A stretch of 6,384 bases of DNA. Origin: Nitrospirota bacterium (lineage in GTDB: Bacteria > Nitrospirota > UBA9217). Position numbers and translations under genes: made by a program. The first letter of the stretch is position 1, and the number at the start of each line of letters is the position of its first letter. Below, piece by piece: positions 6,082 to 6,384 of this stretch. The notes below the pieces were generated by a model. It was not told the DNA's origin. It saw nothing but the letters and a program-made list of their open reading frames with translations, and ran no database searches. The stretch is from positions 5,723 to 12,106 of the forward strand of contig JAFNGD010000312.1 in the NCBI GenBank assembly GCA_017885365.1, written 5' to 3'.

Positions 6082-6384
6082 TTATCCTTTCCTTACTTGA
6101 GATCCTTCACTGCCCAAATCCCCCACGATCTCCCTGAACTGCTCCAGCGCAGCTTCCAAATCTTCCACGATCTCCTGGGCGATCACATCGGGATCAGGGA
6201 GGTTGTCGGAGGCTTCGAGGGAGTCGTCCTTGAGCCAAAAGATATCGAGGCTGGCTTTGTCGCGGCTTACGAGTTCATCATAGTTATATGACCGCCAGCG
6301 GCCTTCATTACCAACACCCTCGCCCCTCTTTCGGGGAGAGGGCTGGGGTGAGGGGGATTTCTTTTCTTTCCACGTGGCCTTGCG
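6082..6384 (-). CDS. hsdM: Type I restriction-modification DNA methyltransferase HsdM, C-terminal end (5' part beyond the window)
   Basis: These 100 codons run in from the right edge and end at TAA 6084-6082. The sequence GRWRSYNYDELVSRD, then ASLDIFWLKDDSLE, then VIAQEIVEDLEAALEQFREI is the characteristic C-terminal region of HsdM, the N6-adenine methyltransferase subunit of type I restriction-modification complexes. The catalytic NPPF and SAM-binding motifs lie outside the window. The HsdS and HsdR partners are not visible; instead of hsdS, a toxin-antitoxin pair follows. A proline-rich, low-complexity segment (SPSPQPSPRKRGEGVG, encoded at about 6311-6358) interrupts the region before GRWRS and corresponds to a palindromic DNA repeat, kept in frame. 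Whether the protein still works is unknown. Family assignment rests on recalled HsdM C-termini. Confidence 0.85.
   Translation of the reverse strand, partial: RKATWKEKKSPSPQPSPRKRGEGVGNEGRWRSYNYDELVSRDKASLDIFWLKDDSLEASDNLPDPDVIAQEIVEDLEAALEQFREIVGDLGSEGSQVRKG
6311..6358. repeat. CCCTCTCCCC-type palindromic repeat inside hsdM
   Basis: CACCC (6315-6319) and GGGTG (6346-6350) bracket an inner dyad CCCC (6323-6326) and GGGG (6333-6336), and the minus strand reads CCCTCACCCCAGCCCTCTCC, the signature of a dispersed repeat common in intergenic DNA of proteobacteria and related groups. Here it is inside a coding frame and contributes proline, serine, arginine and glycine residues without a stop. Confidence 0.7.

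Overview
The window is GC-rich and every gene I can support lies on the minus strand, so it reads naturally from base 6384 down to base 1. Gene content (type I restriction-modification, a RelE/ParE toxin-antitoxin pair, a PhoB-like response regulator, a multi-pass membrane sensor kinase, a nitroreductase) and long intergenic gaps filled with degenerate short repeats suggest an environmental Gram-negative bacterium, perhaps Desulfobacterota or Nitrospirota. That placement is an impression only; no rRNA or other marker is present.

Layout from the right edge. (1) 6082-6384: the last 100 codons of hsdM, the type I restriction-modification methyltransferase, with a C-rich palindromic repeat apparently inserted in frame. 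(2) 5476-6050: a toxin-antitoxin operon with a consensus-like sigma-70 promoter, a strong Shine-Dalgarno and a 4-base gene overlap. (3) 5248-5422: a broken second copy of the hsdM 3' end, in the same orientation, so the toxin-antitoxin cassette sits between two hsdM tails. (4) 4524-5222: a complete PhoB/OmpR-family response regulator, starting only 25 bases past the stop of the hsdM relic. (5) 3738-4307: a small FMN-dependent nitroreductase-family protein. (6) 874-3375: an 833-residue membrane sensor kinase (about nine TM helices, GAF, PAS, kinase core) whose core has lost several hallmark residues, including the aligned phospho-accepting histidine. (7) 829-867: a short stretch resembling the last codons of the nitroreductase, just past the kinase stop. 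(8) 1-575: the first 191 codons of an unrecognised, highly helical, charged protein that runs off the left edge.

The sensor kinase and response regulator are near each other but separated by the nitroreductase and two intergenic gaps, so they need not be partners. The right half looks like a defence or stability island (restriction-modification plus toxin-antitoxin) that has undergone duplication and decay. No sequence here clearly forms an undescribed multigene system. The items most worth a second look are the degenerate sensor kinase, the duplicated hsdM ends around the toxin-antitoxin cassette, and the palindromic repeat within the hsdM reading frame. I saw no rRNA, tRNA, CRISPR array, transposase or convincing intrinsic terminator.
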